Positions 30,111 through 40,340 are shown, numbered from the stretch's first letter. The stretch: DNA of 58,122 nt from Nocardioides sp. (GCA_026786275.1 JAJAYJ010000008.1:1-58122); one strand, 5' to 3'. Notes: generated by a model not told the origin, from the letters alone. A program made the numbers and translations.

Positions 30111-30494
30111 ATGAACCCCGTGACCGGTCTCTGCCTGGGGCGGATCGCCGTCGGCGTCGCCTCCCTCGTCAAGCCCCGGCAGGTCGCTGCAGTCCTGGGC
30201 CCGACGTCCCCGCAGGCCTCGCCGCTGATGACGCAGTGGTTCGGCACCCGCGAGCTCGCCCTCGGCCTGGTCACGCTGGTGTCCTCGGGCAGCGCGCGCC
30301 GACACCTGGTGGTGACCGGCATGCTCGTCGACGCCGGGGACGCCGGCACCGCCTACCTCGGCATCCAGCAGGGCACGCTGCCCCGCGAGCTGGGCTGGGC
30401 CGCGGTCGCGATCGCGATCAGCGCGGTCGTGCTCGCCCCCCTGGGTCTGCTCGCGCGGTCCGGCCCGGAGGTCGCGAGGACCCCGGCCGTCTGA
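30111..30494 (+). CDS. Small membrane protein, DUF4267-like
   Basis: The 127-aa product has four hydrophobic segments, starting LCLGRIAVGVASLVKP, then QWFGTRELALGLVTL and a final AAVAIAISAVVLAPLGLL. The G-R-x-x-x-G and FGTRE-x-x-LG blocks resemble DUF4267-type proteins of unknown function. TAGATT (30099-30104) ends six nt before the ATG, with no Shine-Dalgarno: leaderless. It converges on the TauE/SafE gene, with 9 nt between the stops. Confidence 0.7.
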   Translation: MNPVTGLCLGRIAVGVASLVKPRQVAAVLGPTSPQASPLMTQWFGTRELALGLVTLVSSGSARRHLVVTGMLVDAGDAGTAYLGIQQGTLPRELGWAAVAIAISAVVLAPLGLLARSGPEVARTPAV

Positions 30495-30503
30495 GGTCCG
30501 ATT

Positions 30504-31268
30504 TCAGCGCAGCAGGAACGCGGTGAGCGCGACCACGCCCACCACCACGATCACCACCCGCAGCGCGAGCGGCGGCAGCCGACGCCCGACGCTGGAGCCC
30601 AGCAGGCCGCCCACGATCGAGCCGCCACCGATCAGGCCGACGACCCGCCAGTCGACGTCGGCCACGATGATGAACAGCACCCCGGCGACCCCGTTGGTGG
30701 CCGCGGCGAGCACGTTCTTGACGGCGTTGCTGCGCTGGAGGCCCTGGCTGATGCCGATCCCGAGCGCGGCCATCAGCAGCACGCCCTGCGCGGCGCCGAA
30801 GTAGCCGCCGTACACGCCGGTCAGGAGCACGGCCGGCCACACCCACCAGGCGTCGTGCTCACTGCTCGTGCCGCGTCGCTCGGCCCGGTCCGCGACCCAG
30901 CGGGACAGTCGGGGCTGGAAGACCACCAGCACGACCCCGAGCAGGATCAGCACGGGCACGATCGCCTCGAATGCCCCCGCGGGCAGCACGAGCAGCAGCA
31001 CCGCACCGACCGCGCCACCGAGCACCGAGCCGGTGAGCAGCCGCAGCGTCCGGGGCAGCTGACCGGCGAGCTCGCGGCGGTAGCCGATCGCGCCCGTCAC
31101 CGAGCCCGGCACCAGCCCGATCGTGTTGGAGACGTTGGCCGTCACCGGCGGCACACCGAAGGCCAGCAGCGTGGGGAACGTGATCAGCGTGCCCGAGCCC
31201 ACCACCGCGTTGATCGTCCCGGCGGCGAGCCCGGCGAGCAGGATGGCGACGGCCTCGAAGACCGGCAC
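30504..31268 (-). CDS. TauE/SafE-family sulfite/organosulfonate exporter-like membrane protein
   Basis: The 254-aa product has eight or so membrane helices in two repeats. Each begins with a conserved Gly-rich helix: AGLAAGTINAVVGSGTLITF and GVYGGYFGAAQGVLLMA. Family members are thought to move sulfur-containing anions, but the substrate is not defined here. The GTG start lies three nt after the stop of the SPFH gene, so it is probably the last gene of the NfeD-SPFH-TauE unit. Confidence 0.88.
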   Translation of the reverse strand: MPVFEAVAILLAGLAAGTINAVVGSGTLITFPTLLAFGVPPVTANVSNTIGLVPGSVTGAIGYRRELAGQLPRTLRLLTGSVLGGAVGAVLLLVLPAGAFEAIVPVLILLGVVLVVFQPRLSRWVADRAERRGTSSEHDAWWVWPAVLLTGVYGGYFGAAQGVLLMAALGIGISQGLQRSNAVKNVLAAATNGVAGVLFIIVADVDWRVVGLIGGGSIVGGLLGSSVGRRLPPLALRVVIVVVGVVALTAFLLR

Positions 31269-31271
31269 CGG

Positions 31272-32426
31272 TTACGGCTGCGGGGCAGGCGGGGCAGGCG
31301 GGGGGCTGAAGGTCCCCGGGTCGATGGCGGGGTCCGTCTGGGAGGCCAACTTCTGGTGGGGGTGAGCGGCTTTGGCGGCCTCGGCGATGGCCTCCTCGAC
31401 TGCGGCGCTGGGGCGCTGCCGCTCCTGGTCGGCCAGCGCACCGCTGCCCGAGAGCGTGGCCGGCGCCATGCTGCCCATATCGACGCGGGTCCTGGGCCCG
31501 TCACTCTCGGTCGGGATGCCGCGCAGCTCATTCATCGTCGAGCCGAGGCCCTCGAGGGCCTTGCCGATCTCGCTGGGCACGATCCAGAGCTTGTTGGAGG
31601 TGCCCTCAGCGATCTTGGGCATCATCTGCAGGTACTGGTACGACAGCAACGACTGGTCGGGGTTGCCGTCGTGGATGGCCTGGAAGACCGTCAGGATGGC
31701 CTGACCTTCACCCTGCGCCCGCAGGATCGAGGCCTCCCGGTCGGCCTGGGCGCGCAAGATCAGCGACTCGCGGTCGCCCTCGGCCGAGAGGATCGAGCTC
31801 TGCTTCTCGCCCTCGGCGGTCAGGATCGCCGCTTGGCGGCCACCCTCGGCGGTCAGGATCTGGGCCCGCTTGTCGCGGTCTGCTCGCATCTGCTTCTCCA
31901 TCGAGTCCTTGATCGACGGCGGCGGGTCGATGCCCTTGAGCTCGACGCGGTTCACGCGGATGCCCCACTTGCCGGTCGCCTCGTCGAGCACCCCGCGCAG
32001 GCGGGTGTTGATCTCGTCGCGGCTGGTCAGCGTGCCCTCGAGGTCCATGCCGCCGACGATGTTGCGCAGCGTCGTCATGGTGAGCTGCTCGACGGCCTGG
32101 ATGTAGTTGGCGATCTCGTAGGTCGCCGCCACCGGGTCGGTGACCTGGAAGTAGATGACCGTGTCGATCGAGACCACGAGGTTGTCCTGGGTGATCACCG
32201 GCTGCGGCGGGAAGCTGACGACCTGCTCGCGCAGGTCGATGAGGTAGCGCACCTTGTCGATGAACGGCACCACGATGTTGAGCCCGGCCGGCAGCGTGTT
32301 CTTGTACTTGCCGAACCGCTCGACGACGCCGGCGCGGGCCTGCGGCACGATCCGCACGGTCTTGGCCAGCACCGTGACGACGAAGACGAACACCAGCGCG
32401 AGCAGCACCAGGATGTAGACGGTCAT
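31272..32426 (-). CDS. SPFH/Band 7 (stomatin-like) membrane scaffold protein
   Basis: The 384-aa product has one N-terminal membrane helix (residues 3-22), an SPFH domain (about 28-200, with PAGLNIVVPFIDKV and DPVAATYEIANY), and then a coiled coil made of five near-perfect 11-residue repeats (ILTAEGGRQAA, ILTAEGEKQSS, ILSAEGDRESL and so on). Hendecads of this sort drive oligomeric ring formation in flotillin-like scaffolds. A Pro-rich tail follows. It is partnered with the NfeD gene 36 nt upstream, the usual QmcA/NfeD pairing. Shine-Dalgarno AAGGAGAG precedes ATG 32426. Confidence 0.92.
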   Translation of the reverse strand: MTVYILVLLALVFVFVVTVLAKTVRIVPQARAGVVERFGKYKNTLPAGLNIVVPFIDKVRYLIDLREQVVSFPPQPVITQDNLVVSIDTVIYFQVTDPVAATYEIANYIQAVEQLTMTTLRNIVGGMDLEGTLTSRDEINTRLRGVLDEATGKWGIRVNRVELKGIDPPPSIKDSMEKQMRADRDKRAQILTAEGGRQAAILTAEGEKQSSILSAEGDRESLILRAQADREASILRAQGEGQAILTVFQAIHDGNPDQSLLSYQYLQMMPKIAEGTSNKLWIVPSEIGKALEGLGSTMNELRGIPTESDGPRTRVDMGSMAPATLSGSGALADQERQRPSAAVEEAIAEAAKAAHPHQKLASQTDPAIDPGTFSPPPAPPAPQP

Positions 32427-32462
32427 CGACTCTCCTTGATCAGACGTGGGTAGCGCGGGAGC

Positions 32463-32921
32463 TCAGTGGAGCTGGGGCATGGGGTGCACGTAGGCAGTGG
32501 CACCACGGATCGCCAGCACCTCGACGAGGTCGCCCGGCTCGATGCTGAGGGTGTCGTCGTAGGGGGCCGCCGACCAGATCTCGCCACCGAGACGGACCCG
32601 GCCGACCTCGAGACCGGTGATCCGCTGCGTGCACAGGCCCTGGGTGCCGATGAGCTTGCCGTGGCCCAGCATCAGGTCGGGACCGGTGCTCAGCCGCGTG
32701 ACCAGCGAGGGCCGCACGAGGGCCAGCGTGGCCAGCGAGGTGCCGGCCGCAGCCAGGGCCTGCAGCGCGAAGGGAGCATCGGTGAACGCGACCAGCATGC
32801 CGACCAGGGCACCGGCTGCCAGCATCGCCAGGATCAGGTCGAGACTGAACATCTCGCCCACCCCCAGGACGATGGCGATGCCGAGCCACACCGACCACAG
32901 GTGCTCGCTCATCCACTCCAT
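32463..32921 (-). CDS. NfeD-family membrane protein
   Basis: The 152-aa product has three or four membrane helices (about residues 8-70) followed by an OB-fold-like beta domain (GTQGLCTQRITGLEVGRVRL, then GDLVEVLAIRG). This is the short NfeD form without a protease domain, which partners SPFH proteins. TAGGGT (32928-32933) ends six nt before the ATG and no Shine-Dalgarno is seen, so it is probably leaderless and the first gene of the operon. Confidence 0.88.
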   Translation of the reverse strand: MEWMSEHLWSVWLGIAIVLGVGEMFSLDLILAMLAAGALVGMLVAFTDAPFALQALAAAGTSLATLALVRPSLVTRLSTGPDLMLGHGKLIGTQGLCTQRITGLEVGRVRLGGEIWSAAPYDDTLSIEPGDLVEVLAIRGATAYVHPMPQLH

Positions 32922-32972
32922 GACCCGACCCTACCGCCGGGGACCTGTTCACGAGGCGTGCTCGGGCCGCCG

Positions 32973-33773
<801 letters not shown>

Positions 33774-33831
33774 GACCCGAACCCTAGGCCATGCGCACCC
33801 GGCCCCGAGACGCTCGGTATCGTCCTCGGGC

Positions 33832-34584
33832 GTGACCGACCTGCCCGCCTCCACCCGCCTCGCCTGGTGGGGCACCGCGTGGCTGCGCGGCCAGGTCGTC
33901 ACCGACCTGATGCTGGACGCGGTGATCGGCGAGGACGCCACCCACACCGTCGCCCGACTGGCCGAGCTGGGCCTGGGTGGCGAGGCGGACACCGCCGACA
34001 CGCTCCTGGCCGGCCTGGCCCGCCTGCGGGCCGAGGGCGCCACCGGCCTGGGGGCGGCCTACCCGGTCGAGGGTGACCTGTGCGGCCTGGGTGGGCCGGT
34101 CGGGTTCAACGCCGCAGCCCTGGACGCGGGCGAGGCCGTGGTCGTGGTCGGGGCCGACCTCGGCCTGGTGCCCGGACGGGTCGGGGCCGTCGTGACCTGG
34201 CAGGCCTTCGCGGCGGCCCGCCGTCAGCTGCCCGACGTGGGCGAGGCCGACCGCACGCTGCGGCGTGCCCTCACCGCGACCGCGGACACCCTGGCCTCGC
34301 TGCAGGTGGCGCGCTGGCGCCCGGAGGTGGCGGACCGGTTGATGGACCTGCGCCGACGACCGCTCGTCACCGGGCCCGACGGGGTGCCGCCCCGGTGCGT
34401 GGAGCTGGTGGCAGCCGGTCTGCAGGCCCTGGAGATCGTCGAGGTGGCGCTGCAGGACGACGGTGGCGCGATCACCGCTCACGAGGTGGAGGCCCGCCGC
34501 CTCGCGCTCGTGCCGCTGGCCCGGGCCGGGCGCCACGCGCTGGTCGCGGCGTCCTCGCCCGAGGTGTGGCCGCCGTCGGGCTGA
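33832..34584 (+). CDS. Conserved hypothetical protein, Ala/Leu-rich
   Basis: I do not recognise a family. The 250-aa soluble, Ala/Leu/Arg-rich product opens TRLAWWGTAWLRGQVVTDLM and ends ALVAASSPEVWPPSG. No membrane helix or catalytic motif is evident. GTG 33832 follows a TATCGT element (33818-33823) by eight nt. It is divergent from the ABC ATPase and converges on the VOC gene (5 nt between stops). Codon-position base use matches a real gene in this frame (G/C at third positions throughout). Confidence 0.7.
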   Translation: MTDLPASTRLAWWGTAWLRGQVVTDLMLDAVIGEDATHTVARLAELGLGGEADTADTLLAGLARLRAEGATGLGAAYPVEGDLCGLGGPVGFNAAALDAGEAVVVVGADLGLVPGRVGAVVTWQAFAAARRQLPDVGEADRTLRRALTATADTLASLQVARWRPEVADRLMDLRRRPLVTGPDGVPPRCVELVAAGLQALEIVEVALQDDGGAITAHEVEARRLALVPLARAGRHALVAASSPEVWPPSG

Positions 34585-34589
34585 GGTGA

Positions 34590-34967
34590 TCAGCGCGACG
34601 CCCAGACCCCCAGCTCGTTGCCGCTCGGGTCGGTGAAGTGCAGCCGACGACCGCCGGGGAAGGCGTAGGGCCCCTCGACCACGACACCCCCGGCCGCGGT
34701 GATCGCGGTCGCCGTGGCGTCGAGGTCAGCGGACCACAGCAGTACCAGCGGGCCACCACGCACCGGCGCCCGGGCCGCGTTCAGGCCACCCACCTCGCCG
34801 TCGCCCTCGACCCACCGGATGCCCGCGTACTCCGGGCCGTGGTCGTTGAAGGTCCACCCGAAGGCCGCGGCGTAGAACGCCCGGGCCGCCGGGAGGTCGG
34901 TGACGTTGATCTCGACGTAGTCGATGGTGTGGTGCACGTGCGCGCCGGTGTCGTCCTGCTCGGTCAT
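34590..34967 (-). CDS. VOC-family (glyoxalase/bleomycin-resistance fold) protein
   Basis: The 125-aa product opens with HHTIDYVEINVTDLPAARAF and has the two beta-alpha-beta-beta-beta modules, ending GGRRLHFTDPSGNELGVWA. The His/Glu pattern fits a metal site of the VOC superfamily. The substrate is unknown. The ATG at 34967 is the start of homology; the long upstream extension of the frame overlaps serB on the other strand and is not coding. Confidence 0.85.
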   Translation of the reverse strand: MTEQDDTGAHVHHTIDYVEINVTDLPAARAFYAAAFGWTFNDHGPEYAGIRWVEGDGEVGGLNAARAPVRGGPLVLLWSADLDATATAITAAGGVVVEGPYAFPGGRRLHFTDPSGNELGVWASR

Positions 34968-35027
34968 GGCACCAGCATGGACTCCGGGACCGACATCGCG
35001 CACCGCACCGATACCCTCTGACCCGAG

Positions 35028-36251
35028 ATGAGCGACCACGAGGGCCGGCGGCCCGAGACCCTCCTGATCACGCTGAGCGGCAAGGACCGGCCCGGCGTGA
35101 CCTCCTCGATCTTCTCGACCCTGTCCCAGGCGGGTGTGATCGTCGTCGACATCGAGCAGATCGTGCTGCGCCAACGCCTGATCCTCGGCGTCCTGGTCAC
35201 CGTGCCGCGGGAGTGGAAGCGGCTGCGCGAGGCGGTGGAGCTGACCGCTCGCGACCTGGACATGGCCGTCGAGGTCGAGCGGGGCTCCGGGGACCGCCCG
35301 ACCCGGCGCGAGGGCCGTTCCCACGTCACCCTCATCGGCACACCGCTGAAGGCCTCGGCCATGTCGGCGATCGCCGGTCGGATCGCCGACGCCGGTGCCA
35401 ACATCGACCGGATCGAGCGGATGGCGCGCTACCCCGTCACCGCGATCGACCTGCACGTCTCGGGGGCCGACCCCGAGGTGCTCCGCCCGGTGCTGGCCGC
35501 TGAGGCCGCCCGGCAGGGCATCGACATCGCGGTGCAGCGCGCCGACCTGGTCCGCCGCGGCATGCGGCTGATCGTGATGGACGTCGACTCGACGCTGATC
35601 CAGGGCGAGGTGATCGAGATGCTGGCCGCCCATGCCGGCTTCGGGTCTGAGGTCGCGGCCGTCACCGAGGCCGCGATGCGCGGCGAGCTCGACTTCGAGG
35701 ACTCGTTGCGCTCCCGCGTCAAGCTGCTCGCCGGGCTCCCGGTCTCCGCCGTCGACGAGGTGTACGACGCGATCGAGCTCGCGCCGGGTGCTCGGACGCT
35801 GGTGCGGACCCTGCGACGTCTGGGGTACCGCTTCGCCCTCGTCTCGGGTGGTTTCAGCCAGATCACCGACCGGCTCGCCGCCGACCTGGGCATCCACTTC
35901 TCGCGGGCCAACGAGCTCGAGGTGGTCGACGGTCGCCTGACGGGCGACATCGTCGGTGACGTGGTGGACCGTGCCGGCAAGGCCCGGGCGCTGCGCGAGT
36001 TCGCCGCCGAGCTCGGGCTCAGCCAGGCGGCCACGGTCGCGATCGGGGACGGCGCGAACGACCTCGACATGCTCAACGCCGCGGGCCTCGGCATCGCCTA
36101 CAACGCCCGACCGGTGGTGCAGCGGGCCGCCGACACCTCGGTCAACGTGCCCTACCTCGACACGATCATGTACCTGCTCGGGATCTCCCGCGAGGACATC
36201 GTGGCCGCCGACGCCGCGGAGGGCATCGTGACGCCCGCTCCCCCGGTCTGA
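35028..36251 (+). CDS. serB: Phosphoserine phosphatase with tandem ACT domains
   Basis: The 407-aa product has two N-terminal ACT domains (about residues 11-85 and 98-170) followed by a HAD phosphatase domain. That domain carries Asp185 and Asp187 in MDVDSTL, a conserved VSGGF Ser motif, and GDGANDLDML. It catalyses the last step of serine biosynthesis. The ACT domains are expected to sense serine or related amino acids, as in mycobacterial SerB2. A TACCCT element lies ten nt before the ATG, so the 5' leader is very short. Confidence 0.94.
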   Translation: MSDHEGRRPETLLITLSGKDRPGVTSSIFSTLSQAGVIVVDIEQIVLRQRLILGVLVTVPREWKRLREAVELTARDLDMAVEVERGSGDRPTRREGRSHVTLIGTPLKASAMSAIAGRIADAGANIDRIERMARYPVTAIDLHVSGADPEVLRPVLAAEAARQGIDIAVQRADLVRRGMRLIVMDVDSTLIQGEVIEMLAAHAGFGSEVAAVTEAAMRGELDFEDSLRSRVKLLAGLPVSAVDEVYDAIELAPGARTLVRTLRRLGYRFALVSGGFSQITDRLAADLGIHFSRANELEVVDGRLTGDIVGDVVDRAGKARALREFAAELGLSQAATVAIGDGANDLDMLNAAGLGIAYNARPVVQRAADTSVNVPYLDTIMYLLGISREDIVAADAAEGIVTPAPPV

Positions 36252-36266
36252 GCGGGCTGTCCCATC

Positions 36267-37828
36267 TCACCGCAGGTGCTCGCGCAGGCAGTCGCCGGTG
36301 AGGGTGCCGGAGGCGACCAGGTCGCTCGGTGTGCCCTCGAAGACCACCGTGCCACCACCCGTCCCCGCGCCCGGACCCATGTCCAGCACCCAGTCGGCCT
36401 GGCTGATGACGTCGAGGTGGTGCTCGACGACCACGACGGTCGACCCGCCGTCGACCAGCCGGTCGAGCAGGCCGACCAGCACCTCGACGTCGTCGAGATG
36501 CAGCCCGGTGGTGGGCTCGTCGAGCAGGTAGACGCGGCCCCGGCCAGTGCACCGAAGACCAGCGAGCTCTTGCCCGACCCGGCGACGCCCGTGACCGCGG
36601 TGAGCGCCCCCGTCGGGAACGACACGCTCACGTCGCGCAGGTTGTGGAGCCGGGCGTGGCGCACGTCGACGCTGCCGGTCGGGGTCCGGTGCGAGGTGCG
36701 CAGTGCCGGCCGGGCCATCAGCTGCCGTCCCGTGCGGGTCCCTGAGGTTCCGCAGCTGCTCGAAGCCACCCGTCCGCCGGCCTCGCCCGCGCCTGGTCCC
36801 ATGTCGACGATGTGGTCGGCGATGGCCATCACCTGCGGCTTGTGCTCGACGACCAGGACCGTGTTGCCCTTGTCGCGCAGCCGGCGCAGCATCGTGTTCA
36901 GGGGGCCCAGGTCGTGCGGGTGCAACCCCACCGAGGGCTCGTCGAAGACGTAGGTCGGGTCGGTCAGCGACGAGCCCAGCGATGTTGAAGGACCCGGCCG
37001 GCCCGGTGATCCGGCAGTCGAGCACGGCGCGGCTGTAGCGGCTATCCCCCCGCAGTCGGGGCAGGGCTGCGAGGTGACCACCCGGTCGATGGCGCGACGT
37101 ACGTGGGGCTGCAGGGAGTCGCGGTCCTTGCTCAGATGCGTACGACGGAACGTGTCCAGCAGGCCCTCGTAGGTCAGGTTCAGGTGGGCCGTCTTGACCT
37201 TCGTCGTCTCGCCGCGCAGGAACCGCTCGAGCTCGGCCTCGGTGAAGTCCCGCAGCGGCTTGTCGTTGTCGAAGAACCCGGAGTCGGTGAAGATCTGGAG
37301 GAACCACTTGCCGGGTTGGTAGTCCGCGAGCCGGATGGCGCCCTGGTTGAGCGACAGGTCCCAGTCGATCAGCTCGTCGAGGTCGAGGTCGTCCACTCGG
37401 CCCAGGCCCTCACATCGCGGGCACATGCCCTCGGGAGAGGTGAACGACAGCTGGGCCGGGTGCGAGACCGCCGGCCGGCCGAGCCGTCCGAAGAGCAGCC
37501 GCAGCATGGTCTGGATGTCGGTCGCGGTGCCGACCGTCGAGCGGGAGTTACCGTCCATCCGCGCCTGGCCGACCACGATCGCCGCCGACAGGTTCTCCAG
37601 CGAGTCCGCCTCGGGTTGCGCGATGTTGGGCAGGAAGTTCTGGATGAAGGAGGTGTGGGTCTCGTTGAGCAGCCGCTGTGACTCCGCGGCGATGGTGCCG
37701 AAGCCGAGGCCGGACTTCCCGGACCCGGAGACCCCGGTGAAGACGGTGATCTGCTTCTCGGGCAGGTCGACGCAGACGTCACGCAGGTTGTTCTCGCGGG
37801 CGCCGCGGACACGGATGCAGTCGGTCAC
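36267..37828 (-). pseudogene. Degenerate UvrA-like excinuclease ATPase
   Basis: The 5' half reads as a small UvrA paralog (MTDCIRVRGARENNLRDVCV, Walker A TGVSGSGKSGLGF, GMCPRCEGLGR, CPDCGG). At about 37045-37055 the frame shifts in a C6 run. Near 36975-36985 the sequence jumps to LGSSLTDPTYVFDEPSVGLH, skipping the region with the first LSGGE signature. The second Walker A (TGVAGSGKSSLVFG) then jumps near 36535-36550, in another frame, straight to YLLDEPTTGLHLDDVEV and the C-terminus ending at 36267. About 260 codons are missing relative to the usual ~780, including both ABC signatures. It cannot encode a working UvrA. Confidence 0.85.
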
Positions 37829-37911
37829 GGGCGGACAGATCGCGTCGAGCGCGCTGAGCCATCGGTCGGGGCCCTCGGCACCGAGCGGGTCATGAGCGGG
37901 TCACGATCAGC

Positions 37912-38442
37912 TCACGCACGGCCGACGCGGAAGGAGACCACGCTGGCCGACGCCTCGTCGAGCTCGGCCCAGTCGCCCTCGAAGGTCAGCACGGCCAGGG
38001 CGCAGGTCGGGAAACCGATCGTCATCCGGGTGCTGGCGTCGTCGTCACCCTCGCCGTCGTCGAGGAGCTGCGCGAGGTAGCTCACGGTCGGGTTGTGACC
38101 GATCAGGAGCAGGGTGGTGACCGCGGGCCCGACGGCCCGGACCAGGTCGAGCGCCGTCTCGGGCCCGGCGTCGTACAGGCCCTCGTCGAGGACGGCCTCG
38201 ACGTCCCAGCCCGCGGCCTCGCAGACGGCGTCCCAGGTCATCTGGGTCCGGGTGGCGGCCGAGACCAGGGCGGCGTCGGGGGTGATCCCCTGCCCGGCCA
38301 GCCAGGCGCCGGCGACGGTGGCGTCGGCCAAGCCCCTCGAGGCGAGCAGCCGCTCCGCGTCGGTCGGCCCGGACTGCTCTGCCTTGGCGTGGCGCATGAT
38401 CACCAGGGTGCGCGTGGTGGTGGGCGCGGAGGTGGTCGGCAC
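37912..38442 (-). CDS. SixA-like phosphohistidine phosphatase (histidine phosphatase superfamily)
   Basis: The 176-aa product has the RHG-type motif VIMRHAKAEQ (catalytic His18) and the second His in LLLIGHNPTV. The short length and the K-A-E-Q context fit SixA-type phosphohistidine phosphatases. The physiological target is unknown. The ATG is at 38442. Confidence 0.88.
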   Translation of the reverse strand: MPTTSAPTTTRTLVIMRHAKAEQSGPTDAERLLASRGLADATVAGAWLAGQGITPDAALVSAATRTQMTWDAVCEAAGWDVEAVLDEGLYDAGPETALDLVRAVGPAVTTLLLIGHNPTVSYLAQLLDDGEGDDDASTRMTIGFPTCALAVLTFEGDWAELDEASASVVSFRVGRA

Positions 38443-38508
38443 TCCCCCAGCCTCGCACTTGACGCGGCTGCGCTCAACGAGGTCGCCCGAGCGGGTGGCC
38501 CCGGCGGC

Positions 38509-39279
38509 TCAGGCGCCCATGGCGTGGTAGCCGCCGTCGACGTGCACGATCTCACCCGTGGTGGCCGGGAAGAAGTCCGAGAGCAGGGCCACGACGGCCT
38601 TGGCCGTGGGCTCCTGGTCGGTGTTGTCCCAACCGAGCGGGGAGCGGCCGCTCCACATCTCCTCCAGGTCGCTGAAGCCGGGGATGGCCTTGGCGGCCAG
38701 GGTGCGCAGCGGGCCGGCCGCGACCAGGTTGACCCTGATGCCCTCGGGACCCAGGTCGCGGGCCAGGTAGCGGGAGCAGGACTCCAGGCCGGCCTTGGCG
38801 ACACCCATCCAGTCGTAGACCGGCCAGGCGACCGTGGCGTCGAAGGTCAGCCCGACGATCGACCCGCCGCCAGGCATCAGCGGGCGGGTGGCCTGGGCCA
38901 GCGACATCAGGGAGTACGCCGAGACGTGCACCGCCTGAGCGACGTCCTGCCACGGCCCGGTCATGAACTTGCCGCCGAGCAGCGTCTCCGGGTTGCCGTA
39001 GGCGATGGAGTGCACGACGCCGTCGAGACCGTCCACGTGCTCGCGGACCAGGTCGGGGAGCCGCTCCAGGTGCTCGGGGTCGGTGACGTCGAGCTCGAGT
39101 ACCGCCGGCTCGACGGGGAGCCGCTTGGCGATGCGTCGGGTGATGCCGAGCGCGCGCCCGAAGTTGGAGATCAGCACCGTGGCGCCCTGCTCCTGGGCCA
39201 CCTTGGCGGTGGCGAAGCCGATGGAGGAGTCCATCGTCACCCCGGCCACCAGGATCCGCTTGCCGTCGAGAATGCCCAT
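38509..39279 (-). CDS. fabI: Enoyl-[acyl-carrier-protein] reductase (NADH), InhA-like
   Basis: The 256-aa product is an SDR of the FabI/InhA type, with the active site Tyr155-x6-Lys162 (YDWMGVAK) instead of Y-x3-K. It has the early VAGVTMDSSIGFA nucleotide-binding loop and the block VNLVAAGPLRTLAAKAIPGF. It carries out the last reduction of each fatty-acid elongation round. It lies 56 nt downstream of fabG in the same direction, the mabA-inhA arrangement of actinobacteria. Shine-Dalgarno AGGAG precedes ATG 39279. Confidence 0.95.
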   Translation of the reverse strand: MGILDGKRILVAGVTMDSSIGFATAKVAQEQGATVLISNFGRALGITRRIAKRLPVEPAVLELDVTDPEHLERLPDLVREHVDGLDGVVHSIAYGNPETLLGGKFMTGPWQDVAQAVHVSAYSLMSLAQATRPLMPGGGSIVGLTFDATVAWPVYDWMGVAKAGLESCSRYLARDLGPEGIRVNLVAAGPLRTLAAKAIPGFSDLEEMWSGRSPLGWDNTDQEPTAKAVVALLSDFFPATTGEIVHVDGGYHAMGA

Positions 39280-39335
39280 GTCTGCTGCTCCTGTGGTGGG
39301 GGTGGGTCGGCCCGGGACTCGAGCCCGTGCGTCGG

Positions 39336-40082
39336 TCAGTGGCCCATGCCGAGGCCGCCGTCGACGGGGATGACGGCCCCGGTGACGTACGCCGCTCCGT
39401 CGCCCGCGAGCCAGGTGACCGCGGCGGCGACCTCCACGGTCGAGGCGTAGCGGCCCAGCGGGACCTGGGCCTTGATCAGGGCCTTCTGGTCCTCGCTCAG
39501 CGCGCCGGTCATGTCGGTCTCGACGAAGCCGGGCGCGACGACGTTGGCGGTGATGCCCCGGGAGCCGTACTCCCGGGCGATCGAGCGGGCCATGCCGACC
39601 AGGCCGGCCTTGGAGGCAGCGTAGTTGACCTGTCCGGCGCTGCCGAGCAGGCCGACGACCGAGGAGACGAAGATGATCCGGCCGCGCCGCAGCCGCATCA
39701 TCTTGCTCACCGCCCGCTTGGCGACCCGGAACGAGCCCGTGAGGTTGGTGTCAATCACCGAGGCCCACTCGTCCTCGGACATCCGCACCAGCAGGGTGTC
39801 ATGCGTGATGCCGGCGTTGGCGACCAGCACCTCGACGGGACCGTGCTCGGCCTCGACCCGGGCGAAGGCCACCTCGACCGCGGCCGGGTCGGTGATGTCG
39901 CAGCGCACGTCGAGGGCACCGGGTGGTGCACCCCCGTTGCGGGTGGTGACCGCCACCCGGTCGCCGCCGGCGATGAAGGCCTCGGCGATCGCCCGCCCGA
40001 TGCCACGGTTGCCGCCGGTCACGAGAACCGAGCGGCCGGCTTCCTGCGGGATGTCCGGGGTGTCCGGGGTGTCGTGGCTCAC
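39336..40082 (-). CDS. fabG: 3-oxoacyl-[acyl-carrier-protein] reductase
   Basis: The 248-aa SDR has TGGNRGIG (22-29), VANAGI, FVSSVVGLLG, the catalytic YAASK and the FabG-typical VAPGFVETDM. It reduces beta-ketoacyl-ACP with NADPH. GTG 40082 follows a TAGCGT element (40090-40095) by seven nt, which suggests a leaderless transcript. A GTG at 40106 is in frame but lies upstream of that element. It forms the fabG-fabI pair. Confidence 0.95.
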   Translation of the reverse strand: MSHDTPDTPDIPQEAGRSVLVTGGNRGIGRAIAEAFIAGGDRVAVTTRNGGAPPGALDVRCDITDPAAVEVAFARVEAEHGPVEVLVANAGITHDTLLVRMSEDEWASVIDTNLTGSFRVAKRAVSKMMRLRRGRIIFVSSVVGLLGSAGQVNYAASKAGLVGMARSIAREYGSRGITANVVAPGFVETDMTGALSEDQKALIKAQVPLGRYASTVEVAAAVTWLAGDGAAYVTGAVIPVDGGLGMGH

Positions 40083-40127
40083 CCGGCAGACGCTAGTGAC
40101 TACCACCGGGTAGACGAAACCCGGGAC

Positions 40128-40340
40128 CTAGTCGTCCTCCAGGCGGAAGCCGACCTTCATGCCGACCTGGAAGTGCTCGACCGCACCGTCCTTGACCTGG
40201 CCGCGGACCTGGGTGACCTCGAACCAGTCCAGGTGGCGCAGGGTCTTGCCGGCCCGCGCGATGCCGTTGCGGATGGCGTCGTCGATCCCGACGGGCGAGG
40301 TGCCGACTATCTCGGAGACACGGTAGGTGCGGTTGGTCAT
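40128..40340 (-). CDS. Dodecin-family flavin-binding protein
   Basis: The 70-aa product reads MTNRTYRVSEIVGTSPVGID and then the dodecin core with LDWFEVTQVRGQV, whose Trp stacks on flavin, and ends VGFRLEDD. Dodecins form hollow dodecamers that store or buffer flavins or CoA. Shine-Dalgarno GGAGGA lies five nt before ATG 40340. The frame runs on upstream but is not coding there. Confidence 0.93.
   Translation of the reverse strand: MTNRTYRVSEIVGTSPVGIDDAIRNGIARAGKTLRHLDWFEVTQVRGQVKDGAVEHFQVGMKVGFRLEDD

Noticed and set aside
30855..32453. 532-codon plus-strand frame opposite TauE and SPFH genes
   Set aside because: Antisense to two conserved genes; no domain recognisable.
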